64,000 bases of DNA from Homoserinimonas sp044769865 (GTDB lineage Bacteria > Actinomycetota > Actinomycetes > Actinomycetales > Microbacteriaceae): NCBI RefSeq assembly GCF_044769865.1, contig NZ_JBIZWA010000001.1:124001-188000 (forward strand). The letters run 5' to 3'. Of this stretch, positions 1 through 9,300 are shown one piece after another. The position numbers were made by a program, and so were the translations under genes. Positions within the stretch are counted from its first letter, which is position 1, and the number at the start of each line of letters is the position of its first letter. The notes under the pieces were generated by a model that was given only the letters and a program-made list of their open reading frames with translations, searched no databases and had not been told where the DNA came from.

Positions 1-171
1 GAGCGCCACGAGTGGCCCCAGCACAGCGAACATGAGGGCGAAGGGTGAGCGTGTGAAGAACCAGAGCGCGAGCGAGGCGACGACAGGAGCGAGTGTCGCG
101 AGCACCGGGAAGCTGTAGGGCTCGGGAGGCTGGGGCGGGCGCGGCAGGGCGATGTCTCGGGGTTCGATCAC
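1..171 (-). CDS. FtsK/SpoIIIE-type ATPase, N-terminal fragment (runs off the left edge)
   Basis: Fifty-seven codons are visible from a GTG start at 171, and the frame stays open to base 1. The peptide starts VIEPRDIALPRPPQPPEP, a proline-rich cytoplasmic lead. Two close hydrophobic segments follow (about residues 21-36 and 41-57), separated by FFTRSP. This layout is typical of the N-terminus of actinobacterial FtsK/SpoIIIE-type ATPases, including EccC-like type VII secretion motors, but the ATPase domains lie outside the window. The assignment therefore rests on the N-terminal pattern and on the FHA/kinase neighbours. No ATG or GTG occurs further upstream in frame before the stop codon of the preceding gene at 263. 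The ribosome binding site is weak. Confidence 0.5.
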   Translation of the reverse strand, partial: MIEPRDIALPRPPQPPEPYSFPVLATLAPVVASLALWFFTRSPFALMFAVLGPLVAL

Positions 172-262
172 CCCATGAGCACAGCATTCGTGGCCGCGCT
201 CGAAGGCCCGCTCCGAGCAGAGCGTGGAGCCGAGCCGCGGATGCGCGCGGTGGAGGAGCGGA

Positions 263-1528
263 TCAGCTCACGACGAAGAACTGCTCGCCGATCTCGACGC
301 GGCTGCCGCGCACGACCCGGTACCGCTTGTCTGCCTCGCACCGTCGAGGGGCGGCATCCGGTTCCTTGAGCACGGTGCCGTTGCCCGAGAAGCGGTCCTT
401 GATCCAGAAGACTCCCGCCTCCTGGCCGAACTCGAGGTGCGTCTTCGACACCGAGCGCCCCGTGTCGAGCACGCGAACGAGCTGGTCGAAGAACTCCCCC
501 GGCTCAGGACGCGGATTGCGACCAACCAGGCCGGTGCCATAGACGGTCACGCTTTCACCCGTGCTGAACTGCAGCACGAACCGCTCCCCGCCGCGGCGGT
601 GCACGATGCGGGTCGCCTCGACGTCCTCATCGTCTGCGTCGGCTGAGGTGACGGGCGCGGCCGGGCGCCGTGATGCCGCGGGGCTCACGAGAGGAAGTGC
701 GACAGGAGTGCTCGATACGGCCTGGGGCGGCTCCACGACGGGCGACGCTACGGCCGGAGCCGCCGAGCTCGCTTCCGCGGCGGGCTCGGCCGGGGGCTGT
801 GCATCGGCGACACTCGTCGGAGCTGAGCTCTCATCCACAGGCGGCGACGGCACAGGCGACGACGGCACAGGCGACGACGGCACGGGCGACGACGGCACCG
901 CATCCTCCACCTGTTCGGGCCGGGCACCGGGAGGCGACTGCACGAAGACCGGCATGGTCGGGAGAGGAGTCGCAGCGGCTGGAACGCCGGGAGCCACGAG
1001 TTCGGGTGACGTGCTGGGCGGCATGCTGGGGGCAGCCGGCGCAGGCTCGGCGCGACGCGTGTCGATGACCCCCGTGAAGGCGGCGGTGACGGACTTCGAG
1101 ACAGAGCCGCATTCCCCGCAGAAGATGTCGCCGGGTCCCATCTGGCTGCCGCACTGCTGACAGGTGAGCGGGTTCCTCACGACAGGCGCGGGAGCGGGAG
1201 CAGGTGGCTCGGGTCTGGCATCACCCGTCACTTCGTCGGGCGACGTCTCGGTCGCAGCCGCCGATGCGGCATCGACCGCCGCCTCAGCCTCGGCCGAGAG
1301 GGACCATCCCTGGCTTGCGGATGCGGCGTCGCGCTGTGGCGTGGGCGGCGGCGGCACAAGACCTGCCTCTGCCGTGGGCGTTGCCGCCTGCGGGGTGGGT
1401 GCCTGCCCCGATTCCTCGGCGGGTGGCGGGGGCGTGATCGCGTCAGCGGGGGCGCTCACACGACGACCGCACTCGCCACAGAAGATCGCCCCGCGCGGCA
1501 GCGCGGTGCCGCAGTGATTGCACGTCAT
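263..1528 (-). CDS. Zinc-ribbon and FHA-domain protein with a Pro/Ala-rich linker
   Basis: A 421-residue protein with two CxxC-CxxC zinc ribbons, one at residues 3-20 (CNHC...CGEC) and one near 122-142 (CQQC...CGEC). A long disordered Pro/Ala/Ser linker follows, then a C-terminal FHA domain (about 320-421) with the phosphothreonine-reading signature RSVSKTHLEF and a GNGT turn. FHA domains bind phosphothreonine, so a substrate or autophosphorylation site of the kinase at 12212-13624 is the obvious candidate ligand. The ATG overlaps the stop codon of the transglutaminase-like gene by 4 bp, indicating translational coupling. The linker contains four copies of a VPSSP-type pentapeptide encoded by a 15-bp DNA repeat. 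The exact partner is unknown. Confidence 0.85.
   Translation of the reverse strand: MTCNHCGTALPRGAIFCGECGRRVSAPADAITPPPPAEESGQAPTPQAATPTAEAGLVPPPPTPQRDAASASQGWSLSAEAEAAVDAASAAATETSPDEVTGDARPEPPAPAPAPVVRNPLTCQQCGSQMGPGDIFCGECGSVSKSVTAAFTGVIDTRRAEPAPAAPSMPPSTSPELVAPGVPAAATPLPTMPVFVQSPPGARPEQVEDAVPSSPVPSSPVPSSPVPSPPVDESSAPTSVADAQPPAEPAAEASSAAPAVASPVVEPPQAVSSTPVALPLVSPAASRRPAAPVTSADADDEDVEATRIVHRRGGERFVLQFSTGESVTVYGTGLVGRNPRPEPGEFFDQLVRVLDTGRSVSKTHLEFGQEAGVFWIKDRFSGNGTVLKEPDAAPRRCEADKRYRVVRGSRVEIGEQFFVVS
840..899. repeat. Four tandem 15-bp units inside the FHA-protein linker
   Basis: Four head-to-tail copies close to GGCGACGACGGCACA (plus strand) lie at 840-854, 855-869, 870-884 and 885-899, with only one or two differences between copies. 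On the coding minus strand each unit gives a Val-Pro-Ser-Ser-Pro-like pentapeptide, so copy-number change would keep the reading frame. Confidence 0.9.
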
Positions 1529-3834
1529 GTGAGGCGTCTCTCTCGGGAAAACAATTCCTTGAGACTATAGCCAGCGAGCGATCGGAGCGAGACTGTCGCC
1601 TTGAACCGTTCCCAGCGGGTGCGGGACGAGGCGATCCCCTCCTCGAGATCGCGGACCGCGAGCCACACCTGTCTCGCCTCGTCGTCGTCCACCCGCTCGG
1701 GCGCGAACACAGCACGGTCGGCGACGGATGCCAGCACGAGCGGCTGCACTCCGCCGACGGTCTCGGCAACCTCACTGCGGGTCGCCGACTTCGGCACGGC
1801 ATAGCCATAGTCGACAACGATGTCCTCGAACTCGCGCCACCCGCCGCTGACGCGGGCCGCGGCGGATGCTGCCCGGTGGCGCAGGTACCGGCGGCGCGCC
1901 TTCGCAAGGAGGACGGCGAGGAACGGCGAAAGCAGGACGAGCAGCACGCCCGCGACCCACGCGAGCACCTTGAGCGCGGCGAGGAGGACGGCCATGAGGG
2001 GATCCTCGGCGGGATCGTCGTCGGGGCTGGCCTCGAGTGGAACCTGGTCGCGCCGGGGGTCTGCTTCGACGGCGGGCGGCGGCACGGGACTCTGCGGTCG
2101 CGCGACGACGGCGGGCTCCTCGGGCTCCTCATCGGGGATCTCTCGCACTGGCGGCGTCGGATCGATCGCGACCCAGCCGTACTGGGCGGTGTCGACCTCG
2201 ATCCAGGCCGAGACATCCGAACCCCGCACGATGGCCGCATCTTCGCCGCTACTCTCGGGGGCGAAGCCGAAGACCACTCGCGAGGGGAAGCCGATCGCGC
2301 GGGCCATGAGCGCGGCCACGACAGAATACTGCTCCTCGTCGCCGATCATGCGCGGCTCGGTCAGGAGCTCCTGGATGCGGTCGATGCCGTGCCCAGACCT
2401 GCTGAGCGGCTCGTCGTCGGCCACACCGTGGCTGACATACCCCTCCGCCGCGAGTGCATCGAGCATCGCGTCGAGTCGTTCGCCAGCCGACTCGGCGTCG
2501 CGCACCCAGTCGTCGAGCACGATCGTCAGTTCCTCCGGCACGACGGCCGGTTCGGGCACGGCTGCCGTGCCCGGGATGAGGCGACTGAGATCATCGGGCT
2601 CGTCCGGGAGCCGGAGATCAAGCTGGTAACGGTCGCCGGCATCCAGGCCCTCGAGCACGACCCCGGAGCGTCCCGTCTCGTTGAAGAAGAAGGAGTCGCG
2701 CAGCTCGGCCGCGTTGCTCCCGCCGAACTCGATCGAGGTGAGCAGGCCGACGGTGGGAACCCAGATGCCCCGATACCCGCTCACCTGCACATCCACGCTC
2801 GCCGCTTCGCCTGCCGAGGCGTCTCGCGGGATCGCCGTCGGGAGCCGTGTGAAGGAGCCCGACTCGCTCGTCACGGCGTCGCTTCCGACGCTGAAGACGA
2901 CGCCGTCGTAGGTGTCGAGGGTCGCCAATCGGATGCGCGCCCCCTCGGGCAGGTTCGTGACGGAGAACATCGCCGAGTCGGCAAGCGCCGGCTGGTGATA
3001 CTTGCGGAACGCGCTCAGCGGGCTCCCGTGCGCCCGCGGGTCGAAGGGTTGCTCGACGATGTCGCGGAACACCGCCCGCTCCCCCTCCGGAGCCGAGACG
3101 GCTGCCGAGGTTCCGCCGATCGTGACGGCGACGGCGGAGATGACGATGGCGGATGCGGCGGTGCGCAGTGCCGCGAGGGTTTCGAGTGATCCGCTCCCAT
3201 GCGTCGTCGCGGAGGCGAGCGCACGGATGCCCTCGCGACGCCGGTGCCATCGCCGCCAGCTCAGCCAACCGAGCACGACGACGAGGTAGAGGAGCGTGAG
3301 CGCGACCGCCGCGGGGGCATCTCGCGGCCCGAATGCGAGGCCGAGCACGAGCACGACCGTGGGCGCGAGCGCAGCGAACTCGCCCCACTCGAACCTCACG
3401 GCGACCGTCACCGCGATGACGACCGCGACGAGGATGAGCAGGAACGCCGGCACGAGGAGCGACTGGTATGCCCCGACCGGCAGTGCGATCGTGAGGAGCT
3501 GCCTCCAGCCCAGGGCCGCGGCCCTCACGAGCTCGAGTAGCCCCTCCCCCGTCGGCAGGACGCCGAAGAGCGCACTCGAGGGAATCGCGAGAGGCACTCC
3601 CAGGAGGAGATATGCGAGCACCGTCGCTACCACGAGCACGGGGCCGGGCCACCGGAATCGCGCACCAACGAGGGCGATGGCGCTTGCGGCGAGGATCGTG
3701 ACCGCCGCCATGATGAGGAACTGCTGGTGCTGGTAGATCGGCCAGAATGCCGTCGCGGCGATGACCGTCGCGACGATGACGAAGGTCGTTGATGTCGCGA
3801 CGAATCCGCTCGAGTTCTGGCCGCGCTGCATCAT
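1525..3834 (-). CDS. Transglutaminase-fold membrane protein (TgpA/DUF3488-like), probably catalytically inactive
   Basis: A 769-residue protein with about six N-terminal membrane helices (residues 10-220), a long external segment, a transglutaminase-like core (about 480-565), another membrane helix (about 618-648) and a cytoplasmic DUF4129-like tail. This is the TgpA architecture usually found with DUF58 and MoxR genes. The catalytic Cys of the normal G-x-C-E-H/Q-Y motif is Glu500 here (GDEEQY, 498-503). The catalytic His of HAW is Ser542 (VSAWIEV). Only the Asp of DPTP (Asp558) remains. It is therefore probably a pseudoenzyme acting as a scaffold or receptor. It overlaps the genes on both sides by 4 bp. 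The second Met (3831) is an alternative start. Confidence 0.85.
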   Translation of the reverse strand: MMQRGQNSSGFVATSTTFVIVATVIAATAFWPIYQHQQFLIMAAVTILAASAIALVGARFRWPGPVLVVATVLAYLLLGVPLAIPSSALFGVLPTGEGLLELVRAAALGWRQLLTIALPVGAYQSLLVPAFLLILVAVVIAVTVAVRFEWGEFAALAPTVVLVLGLAFGPRDAPAAVALTLLYLVVVLGWLSWRRWHRRREGIRALASATTHGSGSLETLAALRTAASAIVISAVAVTIGGTSAAVSAPEGERAVFRDIVEQPFDPRAHGSPLSAFRKYHQPALADSAMFSVTNLPEGARIRLATLDTYDGVVFSVGSDAVTSESGSFTRLPTAIPRDASAGEAASVDVQVSGYRGIWVPTVGLLTSIEFGGSNAAELRDSFFFNETGRSGVVLEGLDAGDRYQLDLRLPDEPDDLSRLIPGTAAVPEPAVVPEELTIVLDDWVRDAESAGERLDAMLDALAAEGYVSHGVADDEPLSRSGHGIDRIQELLTEPRMIGDEEQYSVVAALMARAIGFPSRVVFGFAPESSGEDAAIVRGSDVSAWIEVDTAQYGWVAIDPTPPVREIPDEEPEEPAVVARPQSPVPPPAVEADPRRDQVPLEASPDDDPAEDPLMAVLLAALKVLAWVAGVLLVLLSPFLAVLLAKARRRYLRHRAASAAARVSGGWREFEDIVVDYGYAVPKSATRSEVAETVGGVQPLVLASVADRAVFAPERVDDDEARQVWLAVRDLEEGIASSRTRWERFKATVSLRSLAGYSLKELFSRERRLT

Positions 3835-5315
3835 GCTGCCGCCGACCGTGCAAGGCTGCGCTTGAGGTCTTCCAGGTATCCGATCGTCAGCACGCTGAGC
3901 CCCGGCACTCTGCGGAGCCCTGGGACGGTCTCGGGGTCGCAGACGATGGCCACGACCTCGACGCCGGGAGGAAACCGTGTCGACGCCGTGCGAAGCTCGC
4001 CCGGCGTGGGCACCGAACCGCAGATCAGGAACGCAACTGACACGCCCGCGACCTGCTCCGCGGTGACACGCGCGATGTCGACAAGGCCGAGGGATGCCGC
4101 GTCTCGCTCGACGAGGGCGAGGTCATCGAGCAGGCGCCCCGGGTTGAGGGTGCTGAGTGAGCGCACCGCGAAGACCTTCTGTTTGGCGAACTCGGGTGTC
4201 GTGGCGCCGACGACGACCGAGATGTTGCGCACGTCGCGGATGGCGCGGATGCCGAGCGAACCGGCGACGCTTACCGCCATCTCGAATTCCTCGTCATTTG
4301 CGTAGTCACGCTCCGCGAGGCTGAGGGCGATGACGAGATGGCTGCGGCGGGTCTCCTCGAACTGCCGCACCATGTGCGTGCCGGTCTTGGCCGTGCTCTT
4401 CCAGTGGATGTAGCGCCGCTCATCTCCCGGCGCGTATTCGCGGAGCGCATGGAAGGAGACGTCGCTGTTCGTGACGTCCCGCGTGGGGTTGCCCTCCAGG
4501 TCGCGGATCATGCCCGTGCTCGTGCTGGGGATCGCGGTCGTGCGCGGATGCACATAGAGCTCGTGCACGTCGGTCCAGGAGATCTCGCGCCGCACGAGTC
4601 CGATGGGGTCTGCGCGCACGGTGCGCACGGGCCCCACGGGAAGCCTCCCGCGGCGGGCGGTGGGGATTGCGAACTCGTGCTCGAAACGCTCGCCCGATGA
4701 CAGGCCGGGGAGGGCGAACTCGGCGAGCCCGGGGCCAATCGGCACCTCAGCCTTGACGCCGAAGGCGCGGCGGCGACTGGGATTCTCGATCGTGAGGCGC
4801 GCGGAGGCGGGATCGCCGACCACGACGCGGCTGTGCGGAATCGAGAGCTCGATCGTGAAGGCGTTGCGGCCGACGAGGTAGATGACGGCGATCAGCACGA
4901 GCACGAGCGAGCTGTAGGCGACCGCAAGGAGCTCCGGCCATCGCAGCACGTACCCGAAGACGAAGGCCGCGACCGTCACGATCGCGAGGCTCCACCCGAG
5001 CGGCGTCACGACGGCACCCACGCGCGCCGCGATCACCCCGATCCACCCGCTCACACTCCTGAGGGCGCGCACGGCCACGACGATGAGGTCGGCGAGGATG
5101 CCGTCGCGATTGCCCACAAGCCGCGAACGGGTATTGGTCACGGTGTTGGCGGTCGTACCGAGCCCCTCAGGGCGCCGCGTCGCGCTTGTGACGCTCGTGC
5201 GCGTCCTTGCGCGCGCGGCGCTGCGCGTCAGCGCGGTACGGGATGCCCCAGGCTTGAGCGCGCCGGGACGCGTCGCGGGTCGGGGCTCGTCGCTCTGTCG
5301 GCGTTCGGGCGTCAC
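3831..5315 (-). CDS. DUF58-domain membrane protein
   Basis: A 494-residue protein. The first 90 residues are basic, Arg/Thr-rich and probably disordered. Two membrane helices follow at about 112-150, then an extracytoplasmic-type beta domain. The DUF58 signature is the segment LREYAPGDERRYIHWKSTAK (about 288-310), with a von Willebrand A-like fold after it. DUF58 proteins usually occur with MoxR ATPases and TgpA-like proteins and are thought to act with them in envelope assembly or maturation, although the chemistry is not established. The GTG start (5313-5315) overlaps the moxR stop by 4 bp, and the stop overlaps the next start by 4 bp, so it sits inside a tightly coupled operon. Confidence 0.9.
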   Translation of the reverse strand: MTPERRQSDEPRPATRPGALKPGASRTALTRSAARARTRTSVTSATRRPEGLGTTANTVTNTRSRLVGNRDGILADLIVVAVRALRSVSGWIGVIAARVGAVVTPLGWSLAIVTVAAFVFGYVLRWPELLAVAYSSLVLVLIAVIYLVGRNAFTIELSIPHSRVVVGDPASARLTIENPSRRRAFGVKAEVPIGPGLAEFALPGLSSGERFEHEFAIPTARRGRLPVGPVRTVRADPIGLVRREISWTDVHELYVHPRTTAIPSTSTGMIRDLEGNPTRDVTNSDVSFHALREYAPGDERRYIHWKSTAKTGTHMVRQFEETRRSHLVIALSLAERDYANDEEFEMAVSVAGSLGIRAIRDVRNISVVVGATTPEFAKQKVFAVRSLSTLNPGRLLDDLALVERDAASLGLVDIARVTAEQVAGVSVAFLICGSVPTPGELRTASTRFPPGVEVVAIVCDPETVPGLRRVPGLSVLTIGYLEDLKRSLARSAAA

Positions 5316-6283
5316 ACGGCCTGCCTGTCGCTGGGCGGCGAGGTCTCCATGAGGATCTGGCTCATGACGCTCGAGGGGGTGACCCCGTCGAACTCGGCTT
5401 CGGGGTCGAGCACGAGGCGGTGCGCGAGCACGGGCTCAGCGAGTGCCTTGATGTCGTCGGGAATCACGTAGTGCCGCGCTGCGGCGGCCGCGAGTGTCTT
5501 CGCGGCGCGGATGAGGGCGAGGGCGCCGCGCACGCTCGCGCCGAGCCGCACCTCATCGGCCGAGCGGGTCGCGTCGACGAGCCGGGAGACGTAGTCGTTG
5601 ACGGAGGGGTCGACGTGCACCGTGCGGGCGAGCGCCGCCATCTCCACGATCGTCGCGGCGGGAACGATCGCGGGCACGATCGTGTCGTGCGCCTTGACGC
5701 CGGCCCCCTCGAGGATGCGGAGCGTCGAAGCGTGGTCGGGGTAGCCGATCGAGGTCTTCATGAGGAAGCGGTCGAGCTGTGCCTCCGGCAGGCGGTAGGT
5801 GCCGGCCTGCTCAACGGGGTTCTGCGTCGCGATGACCATGAAGGGCGCGCCCACCGGATGCGTGACGCCGTCGACCGTGACGCGTCCCTCCTCCATTACC
5901 TCGAGGAGTGCCGCCTGGGTCTTCGGGCTCGCCCGGTTGATCTCGTCGGCCAGCACGATGTTCGCGAAGACGGGTCCCTGGTGGAACTCGAAGTCGCCCG
6001 AGCGCTGGTCGTAGATGCTCACGCCCGTGATGTCACCGGGGAGGAGGTCGGGCGTGAACTGCACCCGGTTGCTGCTGCCCTGCACGCTCTGCGCGATCGC
6101 GCGGGCGAGGGAGGTCTTGCCCGTGCCGGGGAAGTCCTCGAGCAGGAGGTGGCCCTCGCTGAGGAGCGAGGTGAAGGAGAGCTTGATCACGAAGGTCTTG
6201 CCGAGCAGCACCTGCTCGACGTTGGAGACGAGCCGGTTGAAGATGTCGGAGAACCAGGCGGCCTGTTCGGGTGTCATTGTCAT
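5312..6283 (-). CDS. MoxR-family AAA+ ATPase
   Basis: A 323-residue AAA+ protein with Walker A at residues 53-58 (GTGKTS), Walker B near 108-117 (VLADEINRA), a sensor-1 region IATQNPVEQAGTYRLPEAQLDR and a C-terminal lid domain. Length and motifs match the MoxR family, which acts as a chaperone-like remodelling ATPase, often on VWA/DUF58 partners. It lies directly before the DUF58 and transglutaminase-like genes and after the giant repeat protein (46 bp gap). This implies that the ATPase acts on one of these coupled proteins. All motifs expected for ATP hydrolysis are present. Confidence 0.93.
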   Translation of the reverse strand: MTMTPEQAAWFSDIFNRLVSNVEQVLLGKTFVIKLSFTSLLSEGHLLLEDFPGTGKTSLARAIAQSVQGSSNRVQFTPDLLPGDITGVSIYDQRSGDFEFHQGPVFANIVLADEINRASPKTQAALLEVMEEGRVTVDGVTHPVGAPFMVIATQNPVEQAGTYRLPEAQLDRFLMKTSIGYPDHASTLRILEGAGVKAHDTIVPAIVPAATIVEMAALARTVHVDPSVNDYVSRLVDATRSADEVRLGASVRGALALIRAAKTLAAAAARHYVIPDDIKALAEPVLAHRLVLDPEAEFDGVTPSSVMSQILMETSPPSDRQAV

Positions 6284-6329
6284 GCTGTTGCCTCTCGTCG
6301 TGCCGTGGTCACTCGCGCCGTACTCGATG

Positions 6330-9300
6330 TCATTCTTCGCTGTCGCCCGGCTCGGTCACCGGGGGCGGTGGCGGGGGCGGAACCTCGCACTCGGTCTCCC
6401 CATATTCTGGGTCCTGGTACCCGCCGACCGTCGCCTTGATACGCAGTGCCGTCGAGTTCTCGGGCACGGCCATCTCGGGCGTCCAGGCCTGCCATGCCCC
6501 CAACCAGATGCCTCCAGGCGTGCGGAACTGCACACGGTAGCTCGGCGCGCCGAAGCCCGCCACGTTGGCCGGCGGGTTGGGCGTGAAGGCTTCGCCCGCG
6601 ATACAGCTGAGCACGCTCGCTCGCGTGGCAACGGGCGTCAACTGCTGGGGGGCGGATGCCGCGCCACACAGGTCTGCGCTGTCATCCCTGCAGGCCCTCA
6701 CTTGCACCGTGACGGGCTGCCCGTAGACGGTGGACAGGGCGGGCGAGGTCACGAAGTCGCCGCGGGCGACGGGGCGCCAGGCGCCGTTGCCGCCGATCAT
6801 GACCTCGTAGCGGGCGGCAGGACGAAGTGCCGAGAGGCTGCGTACGCGCACGTCGTGGTATCCGCCCGTCGAGTGCTCGATCACGAGGTCGACGGAGGCC
6901 TGTCCCGGCTCTCGCTTGCTCTCGACGGCACCCGAGACACTCACGGTGCAGAAGAGCCCGTTGTCGGAGTAGACGGCATAGGTGTACTGGACGCCGTCGA
7001 TCGCACTCGTGTCGACCCATCCGCTCGCGACATCCGCCGCGATGCGTCCCGGGTAGGAGCCGGGCGTGCATGCCGCGGGCGGCGCACTGCCGCCGCTGAA
7101 GCGCGCGACGTGATAGGTGCCGGCGCGAGCCCCGTTCCAGCCGGCGCCCGTCCAGGTCACGGCGATGTGTCCCTCCGTGCCGGTGAGCCGTGCCGCGACG
7201 GGCACGGCGGGCGGTGCCCCGACGGCCGTCACGGCGACGGGCGAGGAGTGGTTCCACTCCTCCGTCGTCGCCTGCGCGCCGTTCCGGGCGAAGACGACGA
7301 CCTGATACGCCTGTCCCGCCTGCACGAGCCTGCCGACCGTCGTCGTGAGGCTCGTGGATGTCGTCGCGATGTCGGTCTGGCCGACACCCGGCCCAGAGAT
7401 GCGCACCGTGTAGCCGGAGACGGGAGTGCCGGGCGAGGGGTCTGGCACGCGAGACCAGGAGATCGTGAGTTCACCTTCCGCACCGCCGCTCGCGCGCGCC
7501 GTGACATCCGTCGGCGCCGCCGGCAGGTAGTCGACCCGCAGTGGCACGCTCGCGGGACTCGCCTCGGAGGCACCGAGGGAGTTCGTTGCGATGACACGGA
7601 ACTCATAGGAGACCCCGACCTGCAGGTCGCTCAGGGTGCACAGCTGCTCAAGGCCACAGTTCTTGCGGTAGCCGCCATTGCTGTCGCTCACGACCTCGAA
7701 TGAGGTGATGGGAGAGTTGTTGAAGGCGGGCGGCGTGATGCGCAGGGTCAGCGCACCGTTGGTGTGACCGCCCGCGCGGCTCGGCGCGGCCGGCGTGTCG
7801 GGCACGTCCTGGACCGAGATTGTGACCGTGCCCCACATGTACCGGCTGGGGTCGCCCGTGGCATCCGCGACCTGGTACTGCAGCTGGGTGTCTGTCGGGG
7901 CCGCGGACCCCGACACCGACACGGTGAGGCGGCTGCGGTCTGCGCTCGGCACGACCGAGACTCCCTCGGGGAGCGTTCCGCCGTCGAGGCCCCGGATCGC
8001 GACGACCGAGAGGGGCTGGCCCGGGAAGGGGTTCGCCGCAGCATCGTTCGCGAGCACGTCGATCGTCGTCGTCTCACCGCGGGGTGTCACAGCCCTGTCC
8101 GGCGCCGGCCGCGCGAGTGGCCGGGTCGAGGCCACGACGCGCAGGGTGATTGTGCCCGCCTGTCCCTCGCTCAACTCATCACGCACGCCGAGCGTGATCG
8201 CCGTCTGGCTACCCTTCACCGCGGCAGGATCCGCCCGCAGTGTGAGCGTGCTGCCCGTCAGCGTGTAGCTGAAGTCGCGCGGGAGCGGCTCCAGCACGCG
8301 GTAGGCGAGCTCGTCGATGTCGTCGGGGTGCGGATAGTTCGTGAGCCGCAGGAGGTCGAGCGATTTCTCCTCGGACGGTTCGAACTCGATCGTGCCGCCC
8401 GCGAACACGGGTGGCTGGTTCTCGCGCGGGGTCACCCGGATGGGCAGCACGAGCGTCGCAGTGCGCGCCCCCGCGGCATTCGCGCTCGCGCCGTCGGTGA
8501 CCTCGAAGGCGATCGAGGCGGGACCGAAGTACTTGTCGGCGGAGGTGAAGACGAGGGTGTCGTCGTCGATGACAAGGGAATCGCCATTCGCGTTGGTGGC
8601 CCGCACGGTCGTGCGGTCGGTGAGGCGCACGCTGTTGCCGCCGACCGCGATGACATGATCGTTGATGTCGATCACCAGGCGGGACTCGCTCGCGACCGTG
8701 AGGGGCTTCGCTCGGCGGTCGAGCTGCGGGAGGGCATCGTCGAGGCCCGGCACGCGGATGAAGGCGTAGGAGATGACCTCCGGGTCGTCGGGATGCACGA
8801 CCGAGAAGGGGATGATCTGCCGTCGCTCCGCAATCGTGACCGTCACGTCGCCGTCATCGGTCACGACCGCGTTCTCGCTGAAGCGCTCGAGCAGTCGCAC
8901 CGTCAGGGTGTTGGCCGGACCGTCGGCGAAGAACACGTTCTGAAGCACGTCGACCGTGACGGTCTCGCGCTCGAGGATGTCGGAGAGCGTCAGCACGGTG
9001 TCGTTCGCGACGGGGTAGGCGTGCGGCGCCTCCGCGTCGACCACGACCGTGATGAAGGCCGAGCTCGTGCCGCCGAAGCCGTTCTCGACCTCGTAGACCA
9101 GGCCGTACTGTCCCGGCTCCTCCGGCACATCGATCACGACGATCTCGCCATCGATCTCCGCGCTGATCTCGGGCGTGTTCGGCAGCACGGAGGTGATCGT
9201 CAGGGTGCCGCCATCCGGGTCGATGTCATTCGCGAGCACCTGCACCGAGACCGAATCACCCGGCCGCGTGACGACCTCGTCGGCCGTGGCGATCGGGTTG

